Of a stretch of DNA of 64,000 nucleotides, positions 28,400 to 36,742 are shown in pieces; positions within the stretch are counted from its first letter, which is position 1, and every line of letters begins with the position of its first letter. This stretch comes from JACRCT01 sp036504155 (GTDB lineage Bacteria; Myxococcota; Myxococcia; Myxococcales; UBA5297). A model generated the notes under the pieces. It was not told the origin of the DNA. It was given only the letters and a program-made list of their open reading frames with translations, and ran no database searches. The position numbers were made by a program, and so were the translations under genes. The stretch covers positions 1 through 64,000 of the forward strand of contig DASXVQ010000092.1 of NCBI GenBank assembly GCA_036504155.1, written 5' to 3'.

Positions 28400-28966
28400 T
28401 TACATGGGGGAAAGGTCGCTCAAATGCCACCAAACGATTCCCCAGACGCTTCCAATCGCTATCGCCACGCCGTACGGGATCTTGCTCATCTCGAGCGGAG
28501 CGCCGGGTTTCGCCAGCTTGAGCTTCTCCAGCCCGACCCTGGCCATGTTCCCGAAGGTCTTGAGCAGTTTTCCCTTCCAGATCAGCACGACGATGGCTTC
28601 GATGCCCCCCACCACGCTGATGTAGAGCATACAGGCGAAGATGGCGGGGAACCCGACCGCGGCGCCGACCGCGGCGGCGAGCTTCACGTCCCCCATGGCC
28701 ATGCCGCCGGTGACGTGCATGACGTAGAAGACGATGGCCCCGATGGCCATCCCGAGCAGGCCGCTGGAAAGGCCCCCGCCGTTCCACAAGGGCCCCATGA
28801 CCGCGCCCGCCTTCAGCCCCCCGGCGAACCGGAGGAGCAGGCACAGCAGGATGGTCGGAATCGTCACGATGTTCAGGATCTTACGCGCGCGCAGATCGGT
28901 GACCATGGAGGTGGCAAGCGCCACCCCCAGGACGACCCAAATCGCGATCTGAATTCCGCGCGCCAT
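28400..28966 (-). CDS. cpaA: Prepilin peptidase, CpaA/TadV type (A24)
   Basis: 188 residues, about five or six membrane helices. The two catalytic Asp of the A24 family are present: in SMVTDLRARKILN near residue 24 and in the GxGD-like GMAMGDVKL near residue 93. The enzyme cleaves the leader of Flp-type prepilins at the inner membrane. The size fits the short TadV/CpaA class that lacks the methylase domain. The ATG has no Shine-Dalgarno, and the probable promoter gives a leader of only about 15 bases. The secretin gene follows after 41 bases. No prepilin gene is seen nearby. Confidence 0.9.
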   Translation of the reverse strand: MARGIQIAIWVVLGVALATSMVTDLRARKILNIVTIPTILLCLLLRFAGGLKAGAVMGPLWNGGGLSSGLLGMAIGAIVFYVMHVTGGMAMGDVKLAAAVGAAVGFPAIFACMLYISVVGGIEAIVVLIWKGKLLKTFGNMARVGLEKLKLAKPGAPLEMSKIPYGVAIAIGSVWGIVWWHLSDLSPM

Positions 28967-28987
28967 CGATTGACCAGACGAGCGGCG

Positions 28988-29016
28988 AGTAGACCAAATC
29001 GCCCTGCCCGGGTCAA
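28988..29016 (-). promoter_or_regulatory. Candidate promoter of the cpaA-cpaC operon
   Basis: Minus-strand TTGACC (29011-29016), 17-base spacer, TCTACT (28988-28993). The ATG at 28966 is 21 bases past the -10, so the leader is very short. Confidence 0.5.
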
Positions 29017-29053
29017 CGCCGGCGTCCAGTGACGGACACCGCCCGATAACGGG

Positions 29054-30970
29054 TCACGGCTGCGGCAGGTCCGAGCCCGGCCGGCGGAAGTCGACGTGGA
29101 TCTCGCCGCCCTCCTGCTTCGCGGAGTACGGGGCCTGGTTCTTGAGCGTGATCTCCACGTGGACCTCGTCGCCCTCCACCCGGGGCGAAACCATGGCCAC
29201 GGGGCCGGGGAAGAAGGACGTGTCGAAGGGCCGCTTGTTGTTCTTGCGCCCGATCTTGGTGTCCTTCAGCTGCAGGACGATGACCCCAGGGTGGGTCTCG
29301 CCGATGGAGTAGCGGACCGGACCGTCCGTGCGGACGAAGACGCGGGAGGCCTCGCCGACCTGCTTGAAGCCCACCGCCTCGACGGTACCGGCAGCGGTCG
29401 AGCCGGCGTGGGACTCGCTGCTCTTCTCGGCCTTCTCTGCCTTCTCGGTCTTCTCAACTTTCTCGACCTTGGCCTTGGCCGTGGCGTTTGCGCTCTTCTC
29501 GCCGCGGGCCTCCTCCTGCGCCTTCTTCTCGGCCAGCTTGCGGTCCCGCTCGGCCTCCTCGGCCTTGCGTCTCTCCTCCGCGGCCAGGCGCGCGGCCTCC
29601 TTGGCGGCCTGCTTCTCGGCCTGCTTGCGCAGCTTCTCCTCCTCCTCGGTCCGCTTCTTCTCCTCGGCGGCGAGCCGCGCGGCGTCCTCCGCGGCCTTCT
29701 TCTCGGCGATCCTGCGCTCGCGCTCGGCGGCCTCGGCCTTCTTCTTCTCCTCGTTGCCCGCCCGCGCGGCCTCCGCCGCCGCCCTCTTCTCCTCGGCGGC
29801 GAGCCGCGCCTCCTCCTCCGCGGCCTTCTTCTCGGCCACCTTGCGCTCGCGCTCGGCGACCTCGGCCCTCTTCTTCTCCTCGGCGGCCGCCCTCGCGGAC
29901 TCCTCCTGCGCCTTCTTCTCCTCGAGCTTGCGCTGCTTCTCGGCCTCCTCGGCCTTCTTCTTCTCCGCGGCCGCCAGCTTCGCCGCCTCCTCCGCCGCCT
30001 TCTTCTCGGCCACCTTGCGCTGCCGCCCCTCCTCCTCGGCGCGCTTCTTCTCCTCGGCCGCCAGGCGCGCGGCGTCCTCCGCGGCCTTCTTCTCCTCGAG
30101 CTTCTTGAGCCGCTCGGCTTCCTCGGCCTGCTTCTTCTCCGCCGCCGCCAGCCGCGCCGCCTCGTCGGCCGCCTTCTTCTCCTCGAGCTTGCGCTGCTTC
30201 TCGGCCCCGTCGGCCTTGCGCTTCTCCTCGGCGGCCACGCGCGCCGCCTCGTCGGCGGCCTTCTTCTCCGCCGCCAGGCGCTCGCGCTCGGCGGCCTCCA
30301 CCTTCTTCTTGTCCTCGGCGGCCAGTCGCGCGGCTTCCTCGGCGGCCTTCTTCTCCTCGAGCTTCTTCTGTCTCTCGGCGTCGTCCGCCTTGCGCTTCTC
30401 CTCGGCGGCCACGCGCGCGGCCTCGTCGGCGGCCTTCTTCTCCTCGAGCTTCTTCTGGCGCTCGGCCTCCTCGGCCTTGCGCTTGTCCTCCGCCGAGGTG
30501 GCGTCGGCCTGGGCGACCTTGGTGCCCGGGTCCCCCATCTCGCCCTTGGCGATGGCGACGGCGGTGCCGCCGCCGCCGAGCACCTTGACCACCAGCGTGG
30601 TGTCGCCCACCGCCGCGACCTCGGTCTCGGTCTCCTTGGCGAAGGTGATGACCACCCGCGCGATGGCCGACTGGTCCGACCCGTAGGAGGCGGTCTTCAC
30701 CGACACGATGCTGCCGTCGCCCACCTTCTGCTCGGAGGGCACGCCCTTGAAGACGGCCTCGGAGACGTCGATGACCAGGCGCGACGGGTCGCTCATGGCG
30801 AAGGTGGTGAAGTTGGGCTTGCGGCTGCCGACGATCTCCACGGACAGCCCGCCCTCCTTCTGCACCTTCACGGCGGTGAGGAGGTTGAGGTCGGTCGCCT
30901 GGGCGCGCGCCAGAGACGTCAGCGCCAAAAGGGACCACGCGGCCACGATGAGGCGGGGGCGGCGGGCCAT
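29054..30970 (-). CDS. Exported AMIN-domain protein with long E/K/A/R helical repeat
   Basis: 638 residues with AAGGAG six bases before the ATG. Signal peptide to about 23 (LARAQA). An AMIN domain (about 28-132) and a second AMIN-like domain at the C-terminus (about 525-632: FVRTDGPVRYSIGETHPGVIVLQL) flank a highly charged helix at 160-491. The helix is built of 29-residue units (AEEKRKAxxAERxKKLEEKKAAxEAARLA type): ten full copies, one nearly full and one half. Such alternating Glu/Lys runs form stable single helices that act as rigid spacers. AMIN domains bind peptidoglycan and help anchor secretins. Position just upstream of the cpaA-cpaC genes supports a role in fixing the secretin in the wall, which is inference. 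Confidence 0.85.
   Translation of the reverse strand: MARRPRLIVAAWSLLALTSLARAQATDLNLLTAVKVQKEGGLSVEIVGSRKPNFTTFAMSDPSRLVIDVSEAVFKGVPSEQKVGDGSIVSVKTASYGSDQSAIARVVITFAKETETEVAAVGDTTLVVKVLGGGGTAVAIAKGEMGDPGTKVAQADATSAEDKRKAEEAERQKKLEEKKAADEAARVAAEEKRKADDAERQKKLEEKKAAEEAARLAAEDKKKVEAAERERLAAEKKAADEAARVAAEEKRKADGAEKQRKLEEKKAADEAARLAAAEKKQAEEAERLKKLEEKKAAEDAARLAAEEKKRAEEEGRQRKVAEKKAAEEAAKLAAAEKKKAEEAEKQRKLEEKKAQEESARAAAEEKKRAEVAERERKVAEKKAAEEEARLAAEEKRAAAEAARAGNEEKKKAEAAERERRIAEKKAAEDAARLAAEEKKRTEEEEKLRKQAEKQAAKEAARLAAEERRKAEEAERDRKLAEKKAQEEARGEKSANATAKAKVEKVEKTEKAEKAEKSSESHAGSTAAGTVEAVGFKQVGEASRVFVRTDGPVRYSIGETHPGVIVLQLKDTKIGRKNNKRPFDTSFFPGPVAMVSPRVEGDEVHVEITLKNQAPYSAKQEGGEIHVDFRRPGSDLPQP
29498..30493 (-). 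repeat. In-gene 87-bp repeat array coding a charged helix
   Basis: Codons 160-491 of the AMIN protein gene. The period is 29 codons (87 bases) with about 11 units plus a 14-codon half unit between units eight and nine. Units diverge at several positions, so expansion is old or under selection for protein sequence. Confidence 0.85.
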
Positions 30971-31004
30971 TTGAAGCTCCTTGAAAAAGCGATTGGGCAG
31001 CCGA

Positions 31005-31032
31005 ATGGTAACATGGTGCTACAGGCCCGCAA
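31005..31032 (-). promoter_or_regulatory. Candidate promoter of the AMIN-protein gene
   Basis: Minus-strand TTGCGG (31027-31032), 16-base spacer, TACCAT (31005-31010), about 35 bases before the ATG at 30970. Confidence 0.4.
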
Positions 31033-31070
31033 GATTTTGGCCGGCGGATAACACCTGTGTTTTCGGATGC

Positions 31071-32354
31071 TTAGCCGGTCGCCAGGTGCGCCTTGGCTTC
31101 TCCGACCACGTAGAGCGAGCCCGCGACCAGCACCAGGCTCCCCTCGCCTTCCGCGCTCGCCGAGGCCGTCGCGGCGTCGAGGGCGGCGCCGATGCTCGGG
31201 TGCGTCGAGCACGGCACGCCCAGCGGCGCGACCTGCCGCGCGAGGTCTTCCGCGGCCAGCGCCCGCTCGCTCTCGGGGCTGGCCAGCCAGACGTGGGCAG
31301 CCATCGGCACCAGCCTCGAGGCCACGCCGGAGACGTCCTTGTCGGCGAGCACGCCGAAGACGAGATGGATCCGCTTGCCGGGAAAGAGCGCGGCCATCGC
31401 CTGCGCCAGCGAGCGCGCGCCATCGGGGTTGTGGGCCCCGTCGAGGAGGGTGAGCGGCCGGCGACGGACGACCTCGAGCCGGCCCGGCCAGACGGCGGAC
31501 GCCAGGCCCGCGCGGATGGCGCGCGCGTCCAGCTCGGGCTCGACGAGCAGCGCGGCCTGGATGGCCGACTCGGCGTTCTCGCGCTGGTGCGGCCCCAGGA
31601 GCGACAGGCTCAGGCCGGGGATCCGACAGTCGCCGGAGGTGAAGGTGAACGGCTCGGCGTCGCTCTGAAGCTGGAAGTCACGCCCGGCGACGTGCACCGA
31701 GCGAGAGGACTTCTCCGCGGCCGCCACGAGCACGTCCAGCGCTTCCTTCTCCTGCCGGGCGATGACCGCGTGCGCCGCGGGCTTGAAGATGCCGGCCTTC
31801 TCGCCGGCGATGGCGCCCAGCGTGTCGCCCAAGAGCTTGGTGTGGTCGAGCCCGATGCGCGTGACCAGCGCCACGTCGCAGCGCTCGATGGCGTTGGTCG
31901 CGTCGAGCCTCCCGCCGAGCCCCACCTCGAGGACGGCGACGTCCACCTTCTCCTGGGCGAAATGCCGCAGCGCGATCGCCGTGTCGACCTCGAAGAAGGT
32001 CAGCGGATCGGCCGGGTCGGCCGCCCACGGGCAGGCCGCGAGCAGCGCCTCGACGCCGCGGGCCTGCGCCTCGTCGGTGATGTCCTGGCCGTCGACCCGG
32101 ATCCGCTCGTTCATCCGCACCAGGTGCGGCGAGGTGTACATCCCGACCTTCAGGCCCGCGCTGCGCAAGACGGACGAGGCGAAGGCGCAGGTCGAGCCCT
32201 TGCCGTTGGTGCCGGCCACGTGCAGCACGCGCAGGCCGCGCTCCGGGCGGCCCAGCGCGTCGAGCGTGCGGCGCATGCGGTCCAGCCCGAAGCGCATGCC
32301 GAGCTGCGAGCGCGAGTCGAGGAAGGCCTGGGCCTCAGCGGGGGTCATCGGCAT
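31071..32354 (-). CDS. folC: Bifunctional folylpolyglutamate synthase / dihydrofolate synthase
   Basis: 427 residues, the family's usual length. Mur-ligase-type ATP site HVAGTNGKGSTCAF, folate/Mg region TSPHLVRMNERIRV, LEVGLGGRLDATN, RIGLDHTKLLGDT, GEKAGIFKP and DGAHNPDGA are all intact. The enzyme adds L-glutamate to dihydropteroate and to folates in the cytoplasm. Its start overlaps the 3' end of the YkgJ-type gene by 20 bases, which implies translational coupling in the run that begins with the cyclase and Crp genes. Confidence 0.95.
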   Translation of the reverse strand: MPMTPAEAQAFLDSRSQLGMRFGLDRMRRTLDALGRPERGLRVLHVAGTNGKGSTCAFASSVLRSAGLKVGMYTSPHLVRMNERIRVDGQDITDEAQARGVEALLAACPWAADPADPLTFFEVDTAIALRHFAQEKVDVAVLEVGLGGRLDATNAIERCDVALVTRIGLDHTKLLGDTLGAIAGEKAGIFKPAAHAVIARQEKEALDVLVAAAEKSSRSVHVAGRDFQLQSDAEPFTFTSGDCRIPGLSLSLLGPHQRENAESAIQAALLVEPELDARAIRAGLASAVWPGRLEVVRRRPLTLLDGAHNPDGARSLAQAMAALFPGKRIHLVFGVLADKDVSGVASRLVPMAAHVWLASPESERALAAEDLARQVAPLGVPCSTHPSIGAALDAATASASAEGEGSLVLVAGSLYVVGEAKAHLATG

Positions 32355-32655
32355 GGGGTTCGGCGGGCAGGGCGCGGGCGCGGGCCATCGAGGTGATCTT
32401 CAGCCGCGCGATGCGCTCGGCCTCGGCGGCCAGGCCGAAGAGCGCGAGGTAGCGGGCGCGGCGCTCCTCGAGCGCGGGGGCGGCGATCTTCCGGCAGATC
32501 TCGTCGGGCCGGTGGGCGCGGCAGACGGCGGGACGCTGCTCGTAGATGGTGCACCCGAGGTCGCTGCCGAGGTGCAGGCAGCGCACCCCCAGCGGCTTGT
32601 CGAGCGCGGCGATGTCGGGGGCGACGCAGCAGGTCCCGCAGCGCAGGCAGTCCAT
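32335..32655 (-). CDS. YkgJ-family cysteine-cluster protein
   Basis: 106 residues from ATG 32653-32655. The N-terminus MDCLRCGTCC followed by CTIYEQRPAVCR gives the CxxCGxCC and CxxYxxRPxxC pattern of the YkgJ family, thought to bind zinc or an iron-sulfur cluster. The role is unknown. No strong Shine-Dalgarno. It begins 12 bases after the phosphodiesterase stop and overlaps folC by 20 bases. Confidence 0.85.
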   Translation of the reverse strand: MDCLRCGTCCVAPDIAALDKPLGVRCLHLGSDLGCTIYEQRPAVCRAHRPDEICRKIAAPALEERRARYLALFGLAAEAERIARLKITSMARARALPAEPHADDPR

Positions 32656-32666
32656 GGGCGAGCCGC

Positions 32667-33431
32667 TCAGAAGTCGAACAGGTCCTCGTTCTCGAGGACC
32701 TGCGCGTCCACCTTGAGCGCCTTGAGCTCCTTCTTGAGCTGGGGCACGAAGGCAGGCTTGAGGTGGTAGAGCAACGCTTCGCAGGCGCCCTTGGGGCGGA
32801 ACTTGCCCAGCTCGCTCTTGACGGTGTTCGGCGTCAGGTGGCCGCTGATGTCCGCCAGCCCCTGCAGCACGTTGGGGAAGGAGGTCTCCAGCAGCACCGC
32901 CTTGAGCTTCTTGGCGGCGTTGAAGACGCGCCACAGCTCGTCGGTGGGCCCGGTGTCCCCGCTCATCCCCAGCGAGGACCGGCCGTCGCTGACCACGAAC
33001 CCGCAGCTCTCCACCGGGTGCGAGACCGGCACCGCGGTGACCTTGAAGCGGCCCACCTTGAACGGCTCGCCGAACTTGAACGGCTCGATGCGCAGGATGG
33101 GGTCGTTGCGCGTCGGGATGCGGGTGAAGTCCGGCCACAGCTCGTTGTTGAAGAGGCTCTCGTGCAGGGTGCGGGCGCAGGCCGCCGAGGCGTGCACGAC
33201 CACCGGCTTGTCGCGGCGGCCCACCAGCAGGTCCACCATCAGCGGCAGGTCCTTGACGTGGTCGAGGTGCGAGTGCGAGACGACGATGTCGTCCACGCGC
33301 AGCAGCTCTTCGAGCGAGAGCGTCCCCGTGAGCGCGCCGGCGTCAAGCGCCAGCGTCTCGTCGAGCAGGAAGCAGGTCGTGCGGTGCTTCGGCAGCTCAC
33401 CACCGTGGCAGCCGAGGACTCGCAGCTTCAT
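32667..33431 (-). CDS. Metallo-beta-lactamase-fold cyclic-nucleotide phosphodiesterase
   Basis: 254 residues. The start (LRVLGCHGGELPKHRTTCFLLDE), the zinc motif SHSHLDHVKDLP and the later VSHPVESCGFVV and GMSGDTGPTDELW match class II 3',5'-cyclic-nucleotide phosphodiesterases (CpdA/PDE1-like) in the metallo-hydrolase superfamily. The reaction would be hydrolysis of cAMP to AMP. No signal peptide, so cytoplasmic. It lies 39 bases downstream of a Crp-like gene, which follows a CHASE2 cyclase gene, so synthesis, sensing and breakdown of the nucleotide sit together. A general MBL hydrolase is the alternative reading. Confidence 0.85.
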   Translation of the reverse strand: MKLRVLGCHGGELPKHRTTCFLLDETLALDAGALTGTLSLEELLRVDDIVVSHSHLDHVKDLPLMVDLLVGRRDKPVVVHASAACARTLHESLFNNELWPDFTRIPTRNDPILRIEPFKFGEPFKVGRFKVTAVPVSHPVESCGFVVSDGRSSLGMSGDTGPTDELWRVFNAAKKLKAVLLETSFPNVLQGLADISGHLTPNTVKSELGKFRPKGACEALLYHLKPAFVPQLKKELKALKVDAQVLENEDLFDF

Positions 33432-33470
33432 GCGGGCCGATCCCGGGTCTCGAGTGCGAAAAGCGTCGTG

Positions 33471-34115
33471 CTACAGGTCCCCGAATTTTTCCTTCATCTC
33501 CAAAAACTCGAGGAATTCTCTCAGCTTCTTCGCGTCCGGGATCACCACCCCGTCCGCCTCCACCGTCGCCAGCTTCACCTTCGAAAGCTTCTCCAGCACG
33601 TTGTCGAGCTGCTGGGTGTCGATGCCCAGGATGCCGGGCAGCGCCGCGAGCGCCACGTCCACCTTCACCCCGCTGCCGGTCTGCTTGCCGCGGGTCTCCG
33701 CGGAGTAGGCCAGGTAGTGGACGACGCGGCTGCCGGCGTCGCGCAGGAGCAGGTTCTCGATCTGCGCGTCCGCCTCCTGCAGGCGGTCGGAGAGCTTCTT
33801 GATCATCCGGATGGCGATCTCCGCGTTGCCGCGGATCATCGCCTCGAACGTCTTGGGATCGATCACCAGGCAGCGGGCGGGCTCGGCGACCGTCGCCGTG
33901 GCGGTGCGCGGCTTGTTGGAGATGATGGCCATCTCGCCGAAGAACTCGCCCGGCCCCAGCTCGGCCAGGACCTTCTCCACGTCGCGCACCTGCTTGGAGA
34001 TGGCGATCTTCCCCGACTGCAGGACGTACATCTCCTTGCCGCTGTCGCCTTCGCGGAAGAGGACCGTCCCCTTGGGGAACTCTCGCCCGAACTTCGTGAA
34101 GAGGTCGTCGCCCAT
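33471..34115 (-). CDS. Crp/Fnr-family cyclic-nucleotide-binding regulator
   Basis: 214 residues. N-terminal cNMP domain (about 8-120) with FREGDSGKEMYVLQSGKIAI and the binding cassette GPGEFFGEMAIISNKPRTATA (Glu and Arg kept). A long dimerisation helix follows, then a C-terminal winged-helix region (about 155-205, PGILGIDTQQLDNVLEKLSKVKL...GVVIPDAKKL) that looks like a divergent Crp HTH. GGAG is four to five bases before the ATG. It probably binds cAMP from the cyclase encoded 89 bases upstream and controls transcription. Target sites were not found in this window. Confidence 0.9.
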   Translation of the reverse strand: MGDDLFTKFGREFPKGTVLFREGDSGKEMYVLQSGKIAISKQVRDVEKVLAELGPGEFFGEMAIISNKPRTATATVAEPARCLVIDPKTFEAMIRGNAEIAIRMIKKLSDRLQEADAQIENLLLRDAGSRVVHYLAYSAETRGKQTGSGVKVDVALAALPGILGIDTQQLDNVLEKLSKVKLATVEADGVVIPDAKKLREFLEFLEMKEKFGDL

Positions 34116-34145
34116 TGCGCTCCGGTAAATCTCTGTAATGCAGAA

Positions 34146-34174
34146 GGGTTAGCATCCCCCCGCGCGAGCGTCAA
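34146..34174 (-). promoter_or_regulatory. Candidate internal promoter of the crp-like gene
   Basis: Minus-strand TTGACG (34169-34174), 17-base spacer, TAACCC (34146-34151). It lies in the 89-base gap after the cyclase stop and allows expression independent of the cyclase. Confidence 0.45.
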
Positions 34175-34204
34175 ACAAACGGCCGCCCGCACAACCCGCT
34201 CCCT

Positions 34205-36637
34205 TCACTTGGTCTTCATCTCGTAGACCCCGTCCCAGCCCTCGGCCGGCGGGTGCCGGCGCTTGTCCTCGGTGTCCTCGAGGTAGTGCGCGCTGGGGCC
34301 GTCGTCCTTCCAGGTCTCGAGCACCTTCTTGAAGCGGGCCTCGGCCTCGTCCCAGTTCCTGGCGCGGTAGGCGGCGATGCCGGCCTCGAAGTCGGCGATG
34401 ACCGCCGCCTCCGCCGGCGGCGGCGTCCCCAGGCCGCGCAGCTCGTAGATGCCCACCGGCAGCTTCTTGCCCTTCACCCGCACGCTGCCCAGCTCGCGGG
34501 CGACGACCTGGCCCTTGACCTTGGCGAAGGTGAACTCGCTGATGATGATGTTGGTGCCGTAGGCCTTGTTGGTGCCCTCCAGGCGGCTGCCCAGGTTCAC
34601 GTTGTCGCCCATGACCGTGTAGTTGAAGAACATGTTCGAGCCCATGTTCCCCACCGACATGGGCCCCGAGTTCAGGCCGATGCCGATCTGGATGTCCGGG
34701 CGGCCGGCGGCCTTCCACTGCGCGCGCAGGACGTCCAGGGTCTTCATCATCTCGATGGCCGCGGTGCAGCCGCGCAGCGCGTGGTCGGGCTGCTCCATCG
34801 GCGCGCCCCAGAAGGCCATGACGGCGTCGCCCATGTACTTGTCGAGCGTGCCCTGGTGCTTGAACACGATGTTCGACATGGGCGTGAGGTACTCGTTGAG
34901 CAGCTTGGAGAGCTCCTCGGCGGGCAGCCGCTCGCTGATCGTGGTGAAGCCGCGGATGTCGCTGAAGAAGACCGTCAGCTCGCGCTTCTCGCCGCCCAGC
35001 TTGAGCTTGTCGGGGTTCTTGACCATGTCGTCGAGCACCGACGGGGCCAGGTAGTGCTGGAAGGCGGTGCGGGTCTGGCGCTTCTCGCGGTCGGTGACCA
35101 CCAGCTTGAAGAGCAGCATCCCCGCGAAGAGGCAGGCGATCTCCATCATCGGCACCACGGTGCTCAGCTCGTAGCCGGCCTTGAACAGCTGCAGGTCGAG
35201 GGCGAGGTAGGCGGCGAAGGCGCCCAGCATGAACACCGCCTGCCAGTAGTAGGCCTCGAAGCGCGGGACGACCAGGCCGAAGGCCAGCGCCAGGAGCAGG
35301 AGGATGAGCACCTCGAACAGGGCGACGCCCAGCGACTGCTGCAGGAAGCTGCCGGTGAGGATGTTGTCGATGACCGCGGCGTGCGTGTAGACGCCGGGGG
35401 ACATCGAGTCGAAGGGCGTGACGCGCTGGTCGAAGGTGCCCGCCACCGTCGCGCCGACCAAAATGATCTGGCCCTTGACCTTCTGGACGTCGAAGGTGCC
35501 GTCGACGGCGTCGGCGAAGGAGATGGTCTGGAAGAGCGGCTTGCCGTCGACGACCGCGCGGAACGAGCCGGGGTAGTCGATGAGGTAGCGCGCCTGCTTC
35601 GGGTCGAGCGGGATCTTCGCCGCGCCGTTCATGGTGCCGTCCAGCGGCATCAGGCCGGCGTAGCTGATGGAGTCGGTGGACGCCTCGGGGTCCATCAGGG
35701 GCACGACCCGCCCGCCCATCGCCACCGCGGCGGTCTGCAGCGCCAGGCTGGGGACGATGCGCTCCTTGAGGCGGGAGATGAGCGGGTACTTGCGGATGGT
35801 GCCGTCCTCGTCGGGCTCGGTGTCGATGAGCCCGACGTTCGCGGTGGCGGCGGTGATGGCCGGCAGCGACAGCTCGACGCCCAGCAGCGCGCGCAGCTGC
35901 GGGAACGCCGAGGCCTTGGTCTTGAACAGCGGCGACCAGCGCGTCCCCTTGATCTCCTGCTTGGTCTCCGGGTCGAAGCCGAAGGCGTAGACGTCGGTGA
36001 AGGTGAAGCGCTCGAGGGCCTGCTCGTCGCGCTGGAGGACGGTCTTGTCGGCGCGGGCGATGGCCTCGGGCGTGGGGTAGCCGGAGGCGCCCAGGACCAC
36101 CTTGGGGCTCTCCCGGAGGAAGTCGGCGAAGACCACGTCGGGGTCGGCCAGGCGCATGGAGTCGAAGGAGCCGCGCAGCTCCACCAGGCGATCCGGGGAG
36201 CCCGACCAGCCTGCGGCCGCCAGGTCGCCGGCCGGGTCGGGGAGCTGCCCGAGGGCGGCGTCGATCATCCGGTTGACCGAGAGGTGCGCCGCGTGGCGGT
36301 CGGCGTCGGCGAACCAGATGTCCACGCCGATGGCCGCGGCGCCGGCGTCGTTGAGGTTCTTGAGGGCCTTGCCCACCAGCTCGCGGCGCCAGGGCCACAG
36401 GCCGTAGCGCTGCAGGCTCACCTCGTCGATGCCGGCGATGGTGACCCGCCCCGAGGAGGGCACCGGCCCGCGCACCTTGAACTTGGCGTCCAGCGCCTTG
36501 GCGTCCCAGGCCTCGACCAGGGTGAAGGGCGCGTGCCGGTTCTCGGTGGCGCGGTACATGAAATGCGTGACCGCGAATACGAGCCCGATGAGCAGCGCGA
36601 GCTTGAAGGCGGTGATCTTCGTGAGCCGTCGGAGCAC
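34205..36637 (-). CDS. CHASE2-domain adenylate cyclase (class III)
   Basis: 810 residues from GTG 36635-36637, picked because GGGAGG lies four bases upstream. One membrane helix near the start, a periplasmic CHASE2 sensor (about 45-430), three membrane helices (about 440-530), then a class III cyclase (about 545-740). Catalytic features present: metal Asp in FFSDIRGFT, substrate Lys and second Asp in LDKYMGDAVMAFWG, and Asn/Arg in VNLGSRLEG. The adenine-selecting position reads Thr (NYTVMGD), as in class IIIb enzymes, a group that includes bicarbonate-responsive cyclases. The tail ends GWDGVYEMKTK, like the second CHASE2 cyclase in this window. Product should be cAMP. The next genes encode a cNMP-binding regulator and a phosphodiesterase. 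Confidence 0.93.
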   Translation of the reverse strand: MLRRLTKITAFKLALLIGLVFAVTHFMYRATENRHAPFTLVEAWDAKALDAKFKVRGPVPSSGRVTIAGIDEVSLQRYGLWPWRRELVGKALKNLNDAGAAAIGVDIWFADADRHAAHLSVNRMIDAALGQLPDPAGDLAAAGWSGSPDRLVELRGSFDSMRLADPDVVFADFLRESPKVVLGASGYPTPEAIARADKTVLQRDEQALERFTFTDVYAFGFDPETKQEIKGTRWSPLFKTKASAFPQLRALLGVELSLPAITAATANVGLIDTEPDEDGTIRKYPLISRLKERIVPSLALQTAAVAMGGRVVPLMDPEASTDSISYAGLMPLDGTMNGAAKIPLDPKQARYLIDYPGSFRAVVDGKPLFQTISFADAVDGTFDVQKVKGQIILVGATVAGTFDQRVTPFDSMSPGVYTHAAVIDNILTGSFLQQSLGVALFEVLILLLLALAFGLVVPRFEAYYWQAVFMLGAFAAYLALDLQLFKAGYELSTVVPMMEIACLFAGMLLFKLVVTDREKRQTRTAFQHYLAPSVLDDMVKNPDKLKLGGEKRELTVFFSDIRGFTTISERLPAEELSKLLNEYLTPMSNIVFKHQGTLDKYMGDAVMAFWGAPMEQPDHALRGCTAAIEMMKTLDVLRAQWKAAGRPDIQIGIGLNSGPMSVGNMGSNMFFNYTVMGDNVNLGSRLEGTNKAYGTNIIISEFTFAKVKGQVVARELGSVRVKGKKLPVGIYELRGLGTPPPAEAAVIADFEAGIAAYRARNWDEAEARFKKVLETWKDDGPSAHYLEDTEDKRRHPPAEGWDGVYEMKTK

Positions 36638-36742
36638 GAGGCCTCCCCTGTCCGGTGTGACGGCGAATCCTAGCAACCGCGGGCTTCGCGGCACAGTTCA
36701 GCCTTGGACGGTACGGGCTAGAATGCCGCCTCCGGAGGTCCC

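Noticed and set aside
29498..30493. CRISPR-like periodicity
   Set aside because: The 87-base period has no conserved repeat with unique spacers; it is a coding repeat of a charged helix inside an intact gene.
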